Below are positions 20,211 through 33,262 of a stretch of DNA of 33,314 nt, in pieces (position 1 is the stretch's first letter; each line of letters begins with the position of its first letter). The notes below the pieces were generated by a model that saw nothing but the letters and a program-made list of their open reading frames with translations, was not told the origin of the DNA and ran no database searches. Source of the stretch: Zoopage sp. CT-All (Eukaryota; Zoopagomycota; Zoopagomycetes; Zoopagales; Zoopagaceae); the NCBI GenBank assembly GCA_004114245.1, contig QZWS01000052.1:1-33314 (forward strand), written 5' to 3'. A program made the translations under genes and the position numbers.

Positions 20211-22559
20211 TTAAAGCAGACTAACGAGAAGTAGGCCGAGGTAAAATGGCACGACGCATTGAAAGATGGATAAAAGATCCCACAACAGTCCCTCCCAAAA
20301 TATCTGTGTTTGCAGAGGCCATATACAATTTGGAGCCGACGTCAATAGTTTGCCGTGACGCCAGTCATCAAGAAAAGGCAGCGGCGACAAGGGCCTTAGA
20401 GGTGAAGGCGATCTCGATGACTCTATAAAATGTTGCTGCAGCCGCTTCTCGTCCACACAATCTTGCTGCTGCTGCTCCTGTTGGTGAAGGGTTGAATGCC
20501 ACTGGCCTGCCTTAGAGCAGGGGTGTTTGACAATCGTAGACCGTTGTGGTAGAAGGTGGGCTTCCGCGTCATCCAGTGGATGTGGCATGCTGTTTGGCGG
20601 TCGCCCTGCCACCATTGATGCCGAAGGTGCTGTTCTTCGCCAGCGGACAAGCACCGGGTCCAATTGCCGATAACGCTTGAGCTTGCGAAACCGGCAGATC
20701 GCCAACCAGACTGCGGTGATACCAAACAATACAGAGTAGCCACTATAAATTGACATTTGTCTTGGGAGCGGGCATTCCTCGTATGCGAATGTGGTGTTGT
20801 CCGACAATGTAGCCACTCCGCCTAGCGTACTAGAAGCCCGGGTGTCTGCTGCTTGGGGTTGATAAGATGAAGCTGATTTCGGTATCATGGGGGCAACGTT
20901 CCTTGCCATTCTCTCTGGGTTATAAAGTGACAACATGACAAAGCCAGGTTGCATACTTCCCTGAGCGAAGCTGAATGTCGGCAAAGTGACCTCAGGTGTA
21001 AGTCGGCCGTCGAGAGAATGAGCAATCCCGCACCAGTCGTGATCATCACCGCTAAATACCATGTCTGGCTGTATCTTGCGGAGTATCTCGCGGGAGAGTG
21101 ACGCGTTCACCATGTTTTGGTATTGATCGCCATTCCTCTCTGAAATACGTTGGCGGTTTTCGCGACTTTCACCGCAGTAGGTGGTCTCGAGCCGGAAGAG
21201 TGGCATATGCGTGAACAGGATCCTTGGCGTTGTGAGGTTCTCTACGCGATCAAGTGATATAGCAGCATGCTGTCAGCATTTTGGTGATCCACTTTTCTTT
21301 TTTCAAGAGTGAGAAATTCTCACCTCGTTCCATCTGTGATAGGAAGACTTGGGACTCTTCTTGCACAGATGTAATGTTGGAGCTCAATGCCAAGCTGTCC
21401 AGGATGACAAAACTGTGATTGCCTACTTGAATCTCGTAGTTAACAGACCCAAACTCGCCCTTGTAGCGATGCATCGCCTTTCGGATCAGAGTATCTCCAA
21501 AGCCAACGTCGTGATCCCCGGCAACATAAAGTCTCACACTTCTCCCACTCGCTCGAATTTCGGACCGTACTTCTGACTTCAAAGGTATATCGCTGACCTG
21601 CCGGAAGTGTCCAGTAATGGGTTCCTCACTCTGCATCTCCAGCTCTTGAGTTCGGTGATGCTTGGCTTGCTCAGCACCCGCTTTCTCTTCCTGCCCGTGC
21701 ACTTCAGTCCCATTCTCTTCCGTACGACGTTTCTCTTTCTCTTGGTCATGTAGCACCTCCTCATCCATCACAAGTGGGCCTTGGTTCCAGGCAGTCCTGC
21801 TCGAGTCAAACACCTTTTCTAAGAATCGGTTGCGGTTCTTTGCAAACACCTTCTCATCAGTCGTCTCCCTGCCTCCGTCCATGAGATCACCCAGGAAAAG
21901 AACTGCATCGGGCTGCAGTCTCTGATGGAGCCTTGCAAACGATCTGCGCATAAAGATATCTGTATAGAACTCTGTCAGCCAAAGCCTTAAACCTAATTGC
22001 CTGTACGAGAACCAGTCGGTGAGCTGAGGATCTGCAATGATGACAACTCTGTATCTCTCTCGGAGTGCTGATGCGCTATCGTCCTAGAGATCAAACATTT
22101 GTGTAACAGAGGTGTCAGATCGATCCATTCAACATTGCTGTGTGCATCATGCTGCTTCCTGTCTTGTCACCTTACCCAGGTGGAGTTTTCTGGCCAAACA
22201 CACCGGTGGGCCATCATCCAAAACGCACCATGCTCACCCGCGAGGACGGACAAGAACCACAACAGCCTCAGCAGTTTAGTCTGAGAGGGCAACAGATGAT
22301 GTCTCCGGCCCCATCGGCCGCGGCTTTGCTGCTTACGACCCGTTGTCACTAGTGCTGCTGAACTGGCATCCGATGATGGGGAATGCAGGCTTACAAACAG
22401 GAGCGGGTCCGAGCTGGAGCCACTTGTAGAAGAGGAGGTGGAGGTGTTGGAAGTAATAGAGGAGGCACGGGGTTTGTAGGATGTATCAAAGTCTGCCATG
22501 TAGAGGCTGGAACGGCGCACGAGGCAAGGCTGCTGCTCATAGTGCTGCTTATCCGACAT
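20211..22559 (-). CDS. Cdc1/Ted1/PGAP5-family metallophosphoesterase (GPI-anchor remodelling)
   Basis: Three exons, complement of 20211-21241, 21324-22083 and 22176-22559, give 724 residues. The start is the first in-frame ATG (MSDKQHYEQQ); an in-frame stop lies upstream. A hydrophobic segment near residues 95-115 (LLRLLWFLSVLAGEHGAFWM) is a membrane anchor. Catalytic blocks follow in order: IADPQL (D146, replacing the usual DxH), FLGDLMDGG (G193-D194), AGDHDVGFGD (about 317-320; the family usually has GNHD), FTHMPLFR (H393) and SGDDHDWC (445-452), diagnostic of Cdc1/Ted1. Two more hydrophobic segments lie near 545-565 and at the C terminus. Family enzymes remove an ethanolamine phosphate from GPI-anchor mannose in the ER so that anchored cargo can leave. 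A Lys/Glu-rich insert of about 60 residues sits between the GD and GDHD motifs. Confidence 0.9.
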
Positions 22560-23127
22560 TCCTGATGATGGTGGACTCAACAGTGGGATGGTTTGGGCGG
22601 TTGCTGTGTTGAGTGTGAGGTCTCTGTTTGCGGACGAGGTTAAGGCACCAACAGGTGGCCATGCGATCAAGCTGGCATGGCTTTAAATACTGTCAACGAG
22701 GCAGGGCAAGGCAAGGCGGTGACATTCAATCTCGGGCTGGGAGCAAAGGGGCTGAACGAGGAGAGGAGGAACAGATCAAGGGGAGCGAGGAGGTGTGTGA
22801 AGTTTGCGTAACGATGCCCATGGATAGTACAGGATGAAAGTTCATTGAGGCACGGATGGATTTAAAGATCCATTATTTCCTGCACCAATGACGATGTTCT
22901 TTTTATTCATCGGTCTTTGCGTTGCGTTGTTTGTTTTCACTTCGCCTCTTTTTTTTTTTATTATTTTTTTTTATTGTTATTTCTGTTCTCCTGTTTTCCT
23001 GATTGTTCTTTTCCTCCTTTCCTCTTCTCATCATCCCATCCATCCTCAGCCCACTCTTCCTCTCCTCCTCCCTCGACTCCCTACTCTCCCCGTCCCTTCA
23101 TCTCCCTACTCACAGCAGACTCGTCTA
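22560..23127. promoter_or_regulatory. Divergent promoter between phosphoesterase and DBP2
   Basis: The 568 bp separate the two ATGs. The DBP2 side is a long T- and CT-rich leader (about 22947-23100), typical of highly expressed fungal genes. TTTAAA at 22683-22688 lies on the phosphoesterase side. No further motif is clear. Confidence 0.45.
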
Positions 23128-25940
<2,813 letters not shown>

Positions 25941-26223
25941 ATGCGATTGAGACCTGTGTTTTTTCACTTGCACTCTCTCTGCTCTCACTCTTTGTCATCT
26001 TTGCTGTTCACCCTTGTTCCCTTTAGCGTTTGTACCATTCTTTTAACCTCACGACCTTGCATGCATAACTCTGCGATCACTGCGCTCACTGCGCTCATTA
26101 ACAGTGAAAGTCAAGAAAAAAAAATAATAAAAAAAAAAAAATGGAAAAAAAAAGAGATTGAAGCCAAGCTGTTTCTTTATTTTAGTGCCATGGAAAGCAT
26201 CGACTATGTGGTGCATCTTGTTT
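25941..26223. other. Convergent 3' region between DBP2 and the CCCH gene
   Basis: The 283 bp contain a CT-rich trailer after DBP2, a short tandem duplication (CTGCGCTCA twice, 26080-26097) and an A-rich tract with AATAAT (26115-26152) that may serve as DBP2 polyadenylation region. Its segment 26088-26141 reappears next to the scaffold gap. Confidence 0.5.
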
Positions 26224-27657
26224 TCACCACAGTTCATAACAACTGCCATTTTGACCGGAACGCCTCTCACGATCATCGCCTGCGCTCCATTTGAGCGCTA
26301 GAGCAAAGAGGCTACCCTTTTTGCACTCTGCCACCAAGGTCTTCCTTGCCTTCAAAGGGTCACTCGACGACATGATCGCCACACGCGGCGGCTTTTTGAA
26401 AGTCATCCGAATCGGTGATTTTGCCAGGTTCTGGTCCGGCGTCTTTTTTGTGGTGGCCTTGCCCGTCCTCGATGCAGCTTTCAGGTCTTCGTTCATGAAG
26501 CAGGGGTCTTGCCATTCGTGAATCTGCTCGTGTGACGGGAAGGGTTTTTCGAAGACTGGCATTACTCCTGGAGAAAACAGTTCTGGCATGGTCGCTGCGG
26601 TGGAGACGAGCGTGCTGCTCACATCAGTGGGCGAGGCAAGCAATGATGCGCCAAAGGGCGCGGGTGGGAGGATGGTGAGTGGTTTGAGAGATCGAGAGGG
26701 TTTGTCAGAGGATGAAAACGTTGATGAAAAGGACGAGTCGGAGGAGGCCGATAAAAACGATGAAATAGAGGACAAGGATGAACAGGCCAAGTCCGTGCTG
26801 CTGTCCTGTGGGCGAGCCCAGAGTTCTGACCAAGAAAAGGTTTCGATCTTGCGAAGCGAGGGGATATCAATTGCGTTGCCGACTTGCAATGAGGTAGGAC
26901 CATCATCGTCCGGTTGGATGGCTACACTCGAGAGTAAGGGTACCGTCGTCGCTGGTCGTGCCTGAATAGGAGGAATGTTATGAGGCTGCTGCTGTTGTTG
27001 CTGTTGTTGGCGGAGCTGCTTCGTTTCCTTTCTCGCCATGATCTTTTGCACTTTTGCAAAGCTGATCCCACGCTGCTGGTCAAACATCTCGGCAGTCTCG
27101 TCACCGTGCAAATAGATGCACCGAGTGTGGTTTTTCTGATAGGGACAATCTACTCCGGACCAGCAGGGTTGTGTTTTGTAGGTCAGCGCTCGGCTTCGAC
27201 GCTGGAGCTCATGTGGGTGGTGGACAAACTGACAGCGATCCTCAAAGGAGCAATGGCCGGATTCTTGGAACTTGATGCAGAACTCTGTCTTGTAGTTGGG
27301 CGGCATAGACCAACTGTTACCGCCATGGTCACCCATGCGCCTACTATTCTCAGACTGCGACCTTGAATTGTCAATGTTACTCTTTTTTTGATACTCCTTA
27401 GATGACGGTATTGCCGAGGAGAACAATGTATGAGGGCCTAATGTACGACGATGTCAAGGAAAATGGGACAGGTGAGGACGATGTTATCTCAAGTCGGTGC
27501 GTGGTTAGTTGGTGAGCCGTTTGTCATAATATGTTGTGCACTTACGTTGGACAGGTCTAACGCTTGCCCCTGATCCAGCTCTCCAGTGATGGTCTGACTC
27601 GTCGGTTGTGTCTCCTCTGAACTGCCCTTGAGTCCAGGGCTGTTGGGATCGAAGCAT
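26224..27657 (-). CDS. Tandem CCCH zinc-finger RNA-binding protein (TIS11/TTP-like)
   Basis: Two exons, complement of 26224-27437 and 27546-27657, give 441 residues. Exon 1 starts MLRSQQPWTQGQFRGD; the 108-bp intron join reads VQRPHTLFSSAIP. Finger 1 is YKTEFC(x8)C(x5)C(x3)H at residues 91-110. After an 18-residue linker, exactly that of tristetraprolin, finger 2 begins YKTQPC but is C(x5)C(x8)C(x3)H, at 129-148. The lead-ins NYKTEFC and TYKTQPC match the (R/K)YKTE motif. The rest is Ser/Pro-rich with an eight-Gln run near residue 180 and basic patches near the end (RMTFKKPPRVAIMSSSDP). TIS11 proteins bind AU-rich mRNA elements and trigger deadenylation and decay. If the start were M72 instead, both fingers would be kept. 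The target is unknown. Confidence 0.88.
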
Positions 27658-27802
27658 TTGTGATCCGGAAGCGAGGGTCATCTAGGGTGCTTTGTTCGGT
27701 GCGAATGGGTTTGAGTTCTGAATGGGCGTCCTGGAAAGTGAATGAAAAATTGGATAAGTTGAAAATTTTCAAGATTGAACGCAGTTGGTCATCTTTATTT
27801 AT

Positions 27803-28145
27803 TTACAGGCATGCAACTTGAACATCTTCGTCAAGTTGGTCGCAAATAAGGGTGTGGTGCGCTGCGTTCGAGAGGCATTGTGCTACGGGTAAGAGGCGGT
27901 TCATTGCCACGGTGTCCATCACACGAAAGTAGAATGTCCACACATTGATGTTCCATATCACAAACCCCTGTGCTATTTGCGGTGCGTGGTTTTCGTTCCT
28001 GAAAATCCCAAAGAGGAAAGTCTTTGTCCATCCTCCTTTTGTTCCATAAGTAACACAGGGCGACTGTTGCACTGGAAGGCCCTTTCATCACAGTCTGAAT
28101 TTCAGCGCTCAAGCCAGAAGCGAGCACGTTTTCAAGTCTCGCCAT
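27803..28145 (-). CDS. Possible small gene with unresolved frame
   Basis: An ATG at 28145 in a strong context (AGGACCATGGCG) opens a 104-codon frame (MARLENVLASGLSAEIQTVM...) ending at 27831. From about 28072 the next frame is open to 27803 and looks at least as protein-like (GGWTKTFLFGIFRNENHAPQ, FVIWNINVWTFYFRVMDTVA). A stop in that frame just upstream means it would need a splice, a one-base indel or an upstream exon. A 64-bp GTGCTC...CAACAG intron joining MARLEN to SPCVTYG would restore frame, but its donor is weak. No family is recognised. It lies between the CCCH gene and the end of the transporter gene. Confidence 0.3.
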
Positions 28146-28307
28146 GGTCCTGAGATTGTTGTGTTAGGTTTCAAGGAACATGATACATGTGCGGTGCCAC
28201 GGACTAAAGAGCTCTGAATACAGTTTATTCTTTCCGACCACGAGAAAGTACGGTCACCCAAGGTCTATGCACTAACTTTAAAACATCGTATATATGTTGA
28301 CTCCCTC

Positions 28308-31254
28308 CTAATGGGATGCACCGAAAGCGCTGTGAGCCTTGTTGGAATGGCATGTGTTTGTATCCAGATCAATTGCATAGCAAAGGAACGTCGCGTCGAC
28401 CCTGTTTGTCATACAAAAAGCCATGGGTCAGCCTTGTGTGCGCGCAATATGGGACACCAATTCTAAAAAAGCAGAGTTTTGAGACTTACGTGATTGCCAT
28501 AATGTGGGTAAAGAACCGTGTAATGTAGAATGGAATGATGCTTGAGAGTATGCCGATGACATAGCCGTATGGTGACTGGAGGGTGTGTGTGGCAAAGATG
28601 TAGGCCGCAAATCCCGTCATGAGCGATAGTAGCGTCGCATTAACGAAGAGGATCAGCTTTGTCAAGAAATCTATGAATGCAGAGGTGGTTAGCCATCAAA
28701 TCGGACTGATGATAAAGGTTTAGGGGTTGTTAAATAACGCGATGCACGTTTACCTGAAAGAAGACCCCAGAGCAAATTCCGGTGGAATATTTTGCTCGCC
28801 GATCGCGCCGCGGCGAAAAGGCTTTCGCCTGTGATGCCGACGTAGATCAAGGTGTAGTTATTGAAGTTCTCAGCGAGCCCCTGGATCAAGCGACAGAAGG
28901 TGACAACAAGAACGGCAAGCGGGAACGAGCTTTCCTTCAATTTCTGCAGGAGTAAGGAAGGTTTGATGATATCAGTCGATGACTCGCAGTCAAAAATCGT
29001 TGTGGTAGAACATCTACAGCGTTCGGACGTACCTTGGCAGTGTTCCGCAGAGCAAAGACCATGAACTGCACAATGGCAATGAAAAGTGCGCCCAGGCAAA
29101 TCGATCCAAACGAGGTTGTGGCTGCGTTGATCAACGCTGGCTCTGTAATCTTCGAGCTATGGTATGCAAACGGCTCGTGCCTAGATACATTGCATGAGTT
29201 GTTAGTCCAGTGCTGAGATAAGATGTAGATCATAGAGAGAATCGTTCAAAACGGTATAGATAACGCATCAGTACCTGTGAAAGTACCACTTCGACACCAC
29301 ATTTGCCAGGGTGACTCTATCATGCCATGAGAGCAAAAGGGTCTTAATTTAACAATTGCGCGGGGATGGTGCAAGCTGTGATAGATCTGCAAGAAGTAAT
29401 CCAGAAAGAATTGCACCTTTGTACATTGCTCAGCACTGCTGAAGTCCACATGTAAATGAATATCATGTAGGCTGCTATTGGGTAAAAGTTGCTGTCCATG
29501 ACCCAGAGTTCTAACAACACAAGACACGTTAGAATCGCAATGCTATTACCATAACAACGGACTCTCAATGCAAAGTATGCAACATACTTGATTCAACTTT
29601 GGCTTCAACATGTCCGATCAAAAACACGCGGGCAAAGAACACCAGCCAAATGGCAGTGAACACGGCATGAATAACCATTAGCCCGAATGACACGAAAAAC
29701 ATATCTGGGTTGTCTTTCAAGATCTCGCAAGCAAGCTAGCGCGCATTAAAAGAGCACACAAAACCAGTTAGCAATTATATTTACGCTGCATCAGCAAAGA
29801 TGTCGTCGTTTGTGAGAAATACATGGCCGCATCAACTAACCTCGATGATAGCTGTAGTCCTCGCAATGTACTGGCGCCGCACATAGATAACACTGAGAAA
29901 GAGTGATCCAATGCTAAGTGGTAACATCGAAAGTACAGTCAATCCTGTATCCTGAGGGTCTCGACGGCCTCCTTCTGTTCTAGGTCCTTGGAAGGACGAA
30001 ACTAGAGACCAGATAAATATGACAAAAGCGAAGCAGGGCACTGAGAGCACTGTCGCCCATACGACGGGCTAGAAATAGTAATGGTCAAAAATACGTCGTC
30101 TGAAATTAGCATCCATTTGAATGTACGTTGATGTCTAGGGTGTGAGCCCTTTTCTCGCATGTTCCTTACTCGAGTGAACGACCGCAGTGTGATCAGCCAC
30201 AACGTTCCCAATGCGGCTGAAATCAAGACTACCAACGTCAGCATCCCTATTCACAGAGTAAACAGTCCATGTTAGCCGCATTTTTGATTCTTCACATACC
30301 ACTCGCAAGAAAAAGAGCTGTTATGATAAATGAAGGGTACCTGCGCTGGACTTGATTACTGAAAACACGTTGTAGATCTGCCCTTCTAGCGGTGAAGACT
30401 ATAAAAGCATTGCACAGTCAGCATCGTTCAAGTTTTAGAGTGCTACGGAATCGCAAACAACGGAGAGAACGATCGAAACAGGTAATGTCCTTACGCTTGT
30501 TGTGAACAGCAGCACGATACCGAGAATAAGGTACGCTGCCAATGCTACGATGTAGAGCACGGCGAAGAACGGATCCTTGAAGTTGCGTTTGTATGATATG
30601 GAGGTCCAACCCGTTGGTCCACTAGGAATCTGCTGTGCAAAAAAACAACAAACGCAGGTCATGGGATTCGTGAGATTATGACTTGCGTGGCCCTCCAAGA
30701 GGCGAACGACGAACACATAGCAGAGCCTTATGCTTCCCTTACAGATGTCGGTGCAAGCAGCTGCTCGCCCATGGTCCCGCTGGACTTTGATTTGGTGGAT
30801 TCTGGCGGTGGAACGTCCAGATAAATCGCCGCCGGTGTCTATGAGCAGACAGAAATGCAACGGCCAATTCAGTCCCCGTCCGCTGGTGGCAAAGCACAAA
30901 AAAAAAAAAAAAAAGTGGTGTTCAACAGGGCAGTCACTGCCACAAGGTTCAGCGATGTATTACCAATGGAGGAACCTCCGACTGCGGCTGTCTGTCAAGG
31001 AAGAGCGACATGGGTGGCGACTGGGTGCTGGATTCTGATCCGTCCTCAGAGTCATAGTCTGGCATGTACGACTCATGGAGTGGTAGCTCGTCCTCCTCAG
31101 AGTCTGCATCGTCGTGCTCAATGGTGGGAACAGAGTAAAAAAGACTTCCAGACAAGCGTGAATTCGTCTGTGCTCCGTTGCGCCCCGCAGGACGCCAGTT
31201 CCGTCCTATGGATCCCTGCAACGCTGCAGGGCGCTGACTACTGTTGGCAGACAT
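28308..31254 (-). CDS. Choline-transporter-like membrane protein (CTL/SLC44, PNS1-type)
   Basis: Thirteen exons, complement of 28308-28401, 28490-28670, 28754-28943, 29033-29180, 29275-29316, 29417-29510, 29588-29735, 29841-30068, 30170-30246, 30341-30398, 30495-30632, 30743-30838 and 30964-31254, give 594 residues. All introns are 77-125 bp and all phases agree. Residues 1-129 are an acidic, Ser-rich cytosolic region. A first helix follows YKRNFKDPFFAVLYIVALAA, then about nine more. Family signatures include SSPLEGQIYNVFSVIKSSAG, NVQRVTLANVVSKWYFHR, the hallmark FNNYTLIYVGITGESLFAAA and, near the end, TTVDATFLCYAIDLDTNT. CTL proteins are multi-pass plasma-membrane or organelle proteins; animal members carry choline and ethanolamine, while yeast Pns1 has no proven substrate. 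The exon 3 acceptor is a tandem CAGCAG. Confidence 0.9.
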
Positions 31255-31626
31255 GTTGCTGTGCGCTGCAGTGTGATTATGGCCAGGTGGTGCTGTGGTG
31301 CGGTGATGCTGTGGTGCTTTGTAAACGATGCTTGGTGTAGGGTGAAATCGGACCAATGAAGAGGGAGAGGGTCAATGCCACTGTTGCGTAACAGATGTCG
31401 AGCCAAGAACAAACAAAAGGAGAAGAAGGGGTGTGCAGGAGAATGAATGAGCAAAGAGAGAGAGACACAGACGCACATAGGCAAGCAAGAGAGCGGTATA
31501 TGAGAATGGGCGTGACCAAAGCTGCTTCACTCGCCATGTTCACGTGATAGCCTTGTAGAGCATGTTTGCATTGAACACTTCGCCTGGACCAGGTTTATTG
31601 GACTTGATGCACTATGAGAAAGGCTT
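31255..31626. other. Intergenic region upstream of the CTL gene
   Basis: The 372 bp between the CTL start and the stop of the small secreted protein include a CT-rich stretch on the coding strand (about 31400-31480). It probably holds the CTL promoter. No coding signal was found; minus-strand frames here lack an ATG and motifs. Confidence 0.4.
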
Positions 31627-31971
31627 CTAGGCAAACCAGTTGCACTTTTTGCTAAAGTTGACGGATGGGATACCCGAGGCACCCGCTGACACGCTGTTCA
31701 CCCACTGAGCGTTGGATGTGATCTTTTTGCCTGAGGCATAGTTGCCACTGCAGTTCGATGTCAAGAACAGCTTGACATCCCCTCCAAAACGACCATCGAT
31801 AATATTGGTTTGGGTCTTTGAGAGACAATAGCAACGTCTCACGTCGGGGTGGTTAGGAACCTCAATGGACACGCGCCTTCCACTGTTGTTCTCGAGGTAG
31901 ACATAGAAATCGGGATTCGCAAGTGCAACGCTTGCGCAGAGTGCGACCAATAACACGATAAACTTGAGCAT
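31627..31971 (-). CDS. Small secreted four-cysteine protein
   Basis: A single exon encodes 114 residues. ATG 31971 is chosen because a typical signal peptide follows at once (MLKFIVLLVALCASVALA, cleavage after Ala18). The mature part of about 96 residues has cysteines at 47, 49, 74 and 110, enough for two disulfides, and Asn-x-Ser/Thr sites at 28, 73 and 105. The segments VKLFLTSNCSGNY and NAQWVNSVSAGASGIPSV resemble the Greek-key strands and the WV(N)S(V/F)S-G-SGIPS pattern of small fungal secreted proteins with a beta/gamma-crystallin-like fold; that match is by eye only. It would be exported to the wall or medium. A role as an effector, wall or antimicrobial protein is possible but unproven. 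Confidence 0.8.
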   Translation of the reverse strand: MLKFIVLLVALCASVALANPDFYVYLENNSGRRVSIEVPNHPDVRRCYCLSKTQTNIIDGRFGGDVKLFLTSNCSGNYASGKKITSNAQWVNSVSAGASGIPSVNFSKKCNWFA

Positions 31972-32588
31972 GATTGTCTGTGCAGAATTCAAAGTGTCAG
32001 AATGAAACTTCGTATATGCCAGAGAGTGTATATACAAAAGGTGAGAAAAGTGCAACTTGTTTTCTTGTGTGAAGAGGCCCTTTTATATGTGGGCGATTGT
32101 CGAGAACCAAAAGTCGCCACCGACAATACAAAGTTCGTCCTAAGAGTGCGGCGTGAACACAAACTCGAAGAAAGCAATCAAATCCCCGGGAATCCGATCG
32201 CAGTTCTAGATTATCAACAACCCAGCCAAACGTAATTGTGCACCTCAGGATAGTTAAAGGGGAGAGCTGAGGATGTCATCACAGTCTTGGCGCAGCATCA
32301 AACAATGGCTTTGTAAAGAAATCCATAGCTCGGCGGCCTATTTAACGTGAGCGGTCTGCTTGAGACACCAAAGCTGCTACTCCGTTCCTCAGTCAGGCTG
32401 GGCGGGCTAATGCCTCAGTTGAGGTGAGGGCAATAGCCCATCTCATAGAGCATTGATCTCTCCGGATACGTCTTCGTATGGATTTATTGCATTGATCCAG
32501 CAAAGCCAGCACAAAAACCTAAAAAAAAATAGGACAAGGGCACTGTGCTTGAGATGTTCACTTCCACTATAGATCCTAGGCACCATCA
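31972..32588. other. Upstream region of the secreted-protein gene
   Basis: The 617 bp contain the promoter of the minus-strand secreted-protein gene: TATA-like ATATAC at 32029-32034 and TTTTATAT at 32080-32087, the latter reading ATATAAAA on the coding strand about 110 bp before the ATG. The remainder up to the repeat shows no gene. Confidence 0.4.
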
Positions 32589-32608
32589 AATGGGCCATAT
32601 CAACCATA

Positions 32609-32660
32609 TAACCACCCCTTCCGTGCCTTTCATTGGTCGATCAGGCCTGGTTGTTGCAGA
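32609..32660 (+). repeat. Left inverted arm (52 bp)
   Basis: It is identical to the reverse complement of 33263-33314. It may extend further left, since the direct-repeat copy begins at 32589. Confidence 0.9.
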
Positions 32661-33082
32661 TGCTCGTCGACTAGTGCGAGAATGATTCCTAGGCGGTTCT
32701 GCCGGTATGGTTGGCTTGCTCAGAGCTCGCGCATTCGTCCGAGCCCCGCTTGAATTGCAAAACCGAGAATCTGAATCATTCCCGCTCGTCAACGCCTCCT
32801 CATCATGATAATGAAAAGGTCGATTCCGCAAACATAGTAAAAAAAAATCTCGAACTGACGCCACATCCCAAGGCCCCAGAAAAGTGAATCCTAGGTGATG
32901 GCGGCGAGGAATGACATGGCAAGGTCGCTCGATGTGGTGAGGTGATTTACGATCTCTATGGCAGGCCAGCTGGAGCTCTGGGCTCTCTCTGCGGGTCCCT
33001 AGTGCATTGGCCAGCTGTGTCAAGCATCCAGAGCGATCCGGAGGGACTCTCTGTAGCGCGGCACGCGGTTTCTGCAGCAATT

Positions 33083-33240
33083 AATGGGCCATATCATCCA
33101 TTTAATCACCCCCTTCCGCGCTATTCACAGGCCGATCTAAGATGGCTGTTGCAGATGCTCATCGACTAGTGCGAGAATCATTCCTAGGCGATCCTACCGG
33201 TAAGGTTGGCTTGCGCAGAGCTTGTGCAATCGTTCGAGCC
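33083..33240 (+). repeat. Internal direct-repeat copy of the left end
   Basis: It aligns to 32589-32745 over almost the same length. Shared blocks include AATGGGCCATATCA, TTGCAGATGCTC, TCGACTAGTGCGAGAAT and ATTCCTAGGCG. Substitutions fall on all codon positions, so this looks like noncoding repeat divergence rather than a conserved gene. A 46-codon plus-strand frame (33142-33282) runs through it; the matching frame in the left copy has a stop. Confidence 0.75.
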
Positions 33241-33262
33241 GCTGGAATCGCAGATTCGGCAT

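Noticed and set aside
32586-33080. 164-codon minus-strand frame in the repeat
   Set aside because: It lies across the inverted-repeat element, lacks any transposase motif and is Arg/Pro/Ser-rich.
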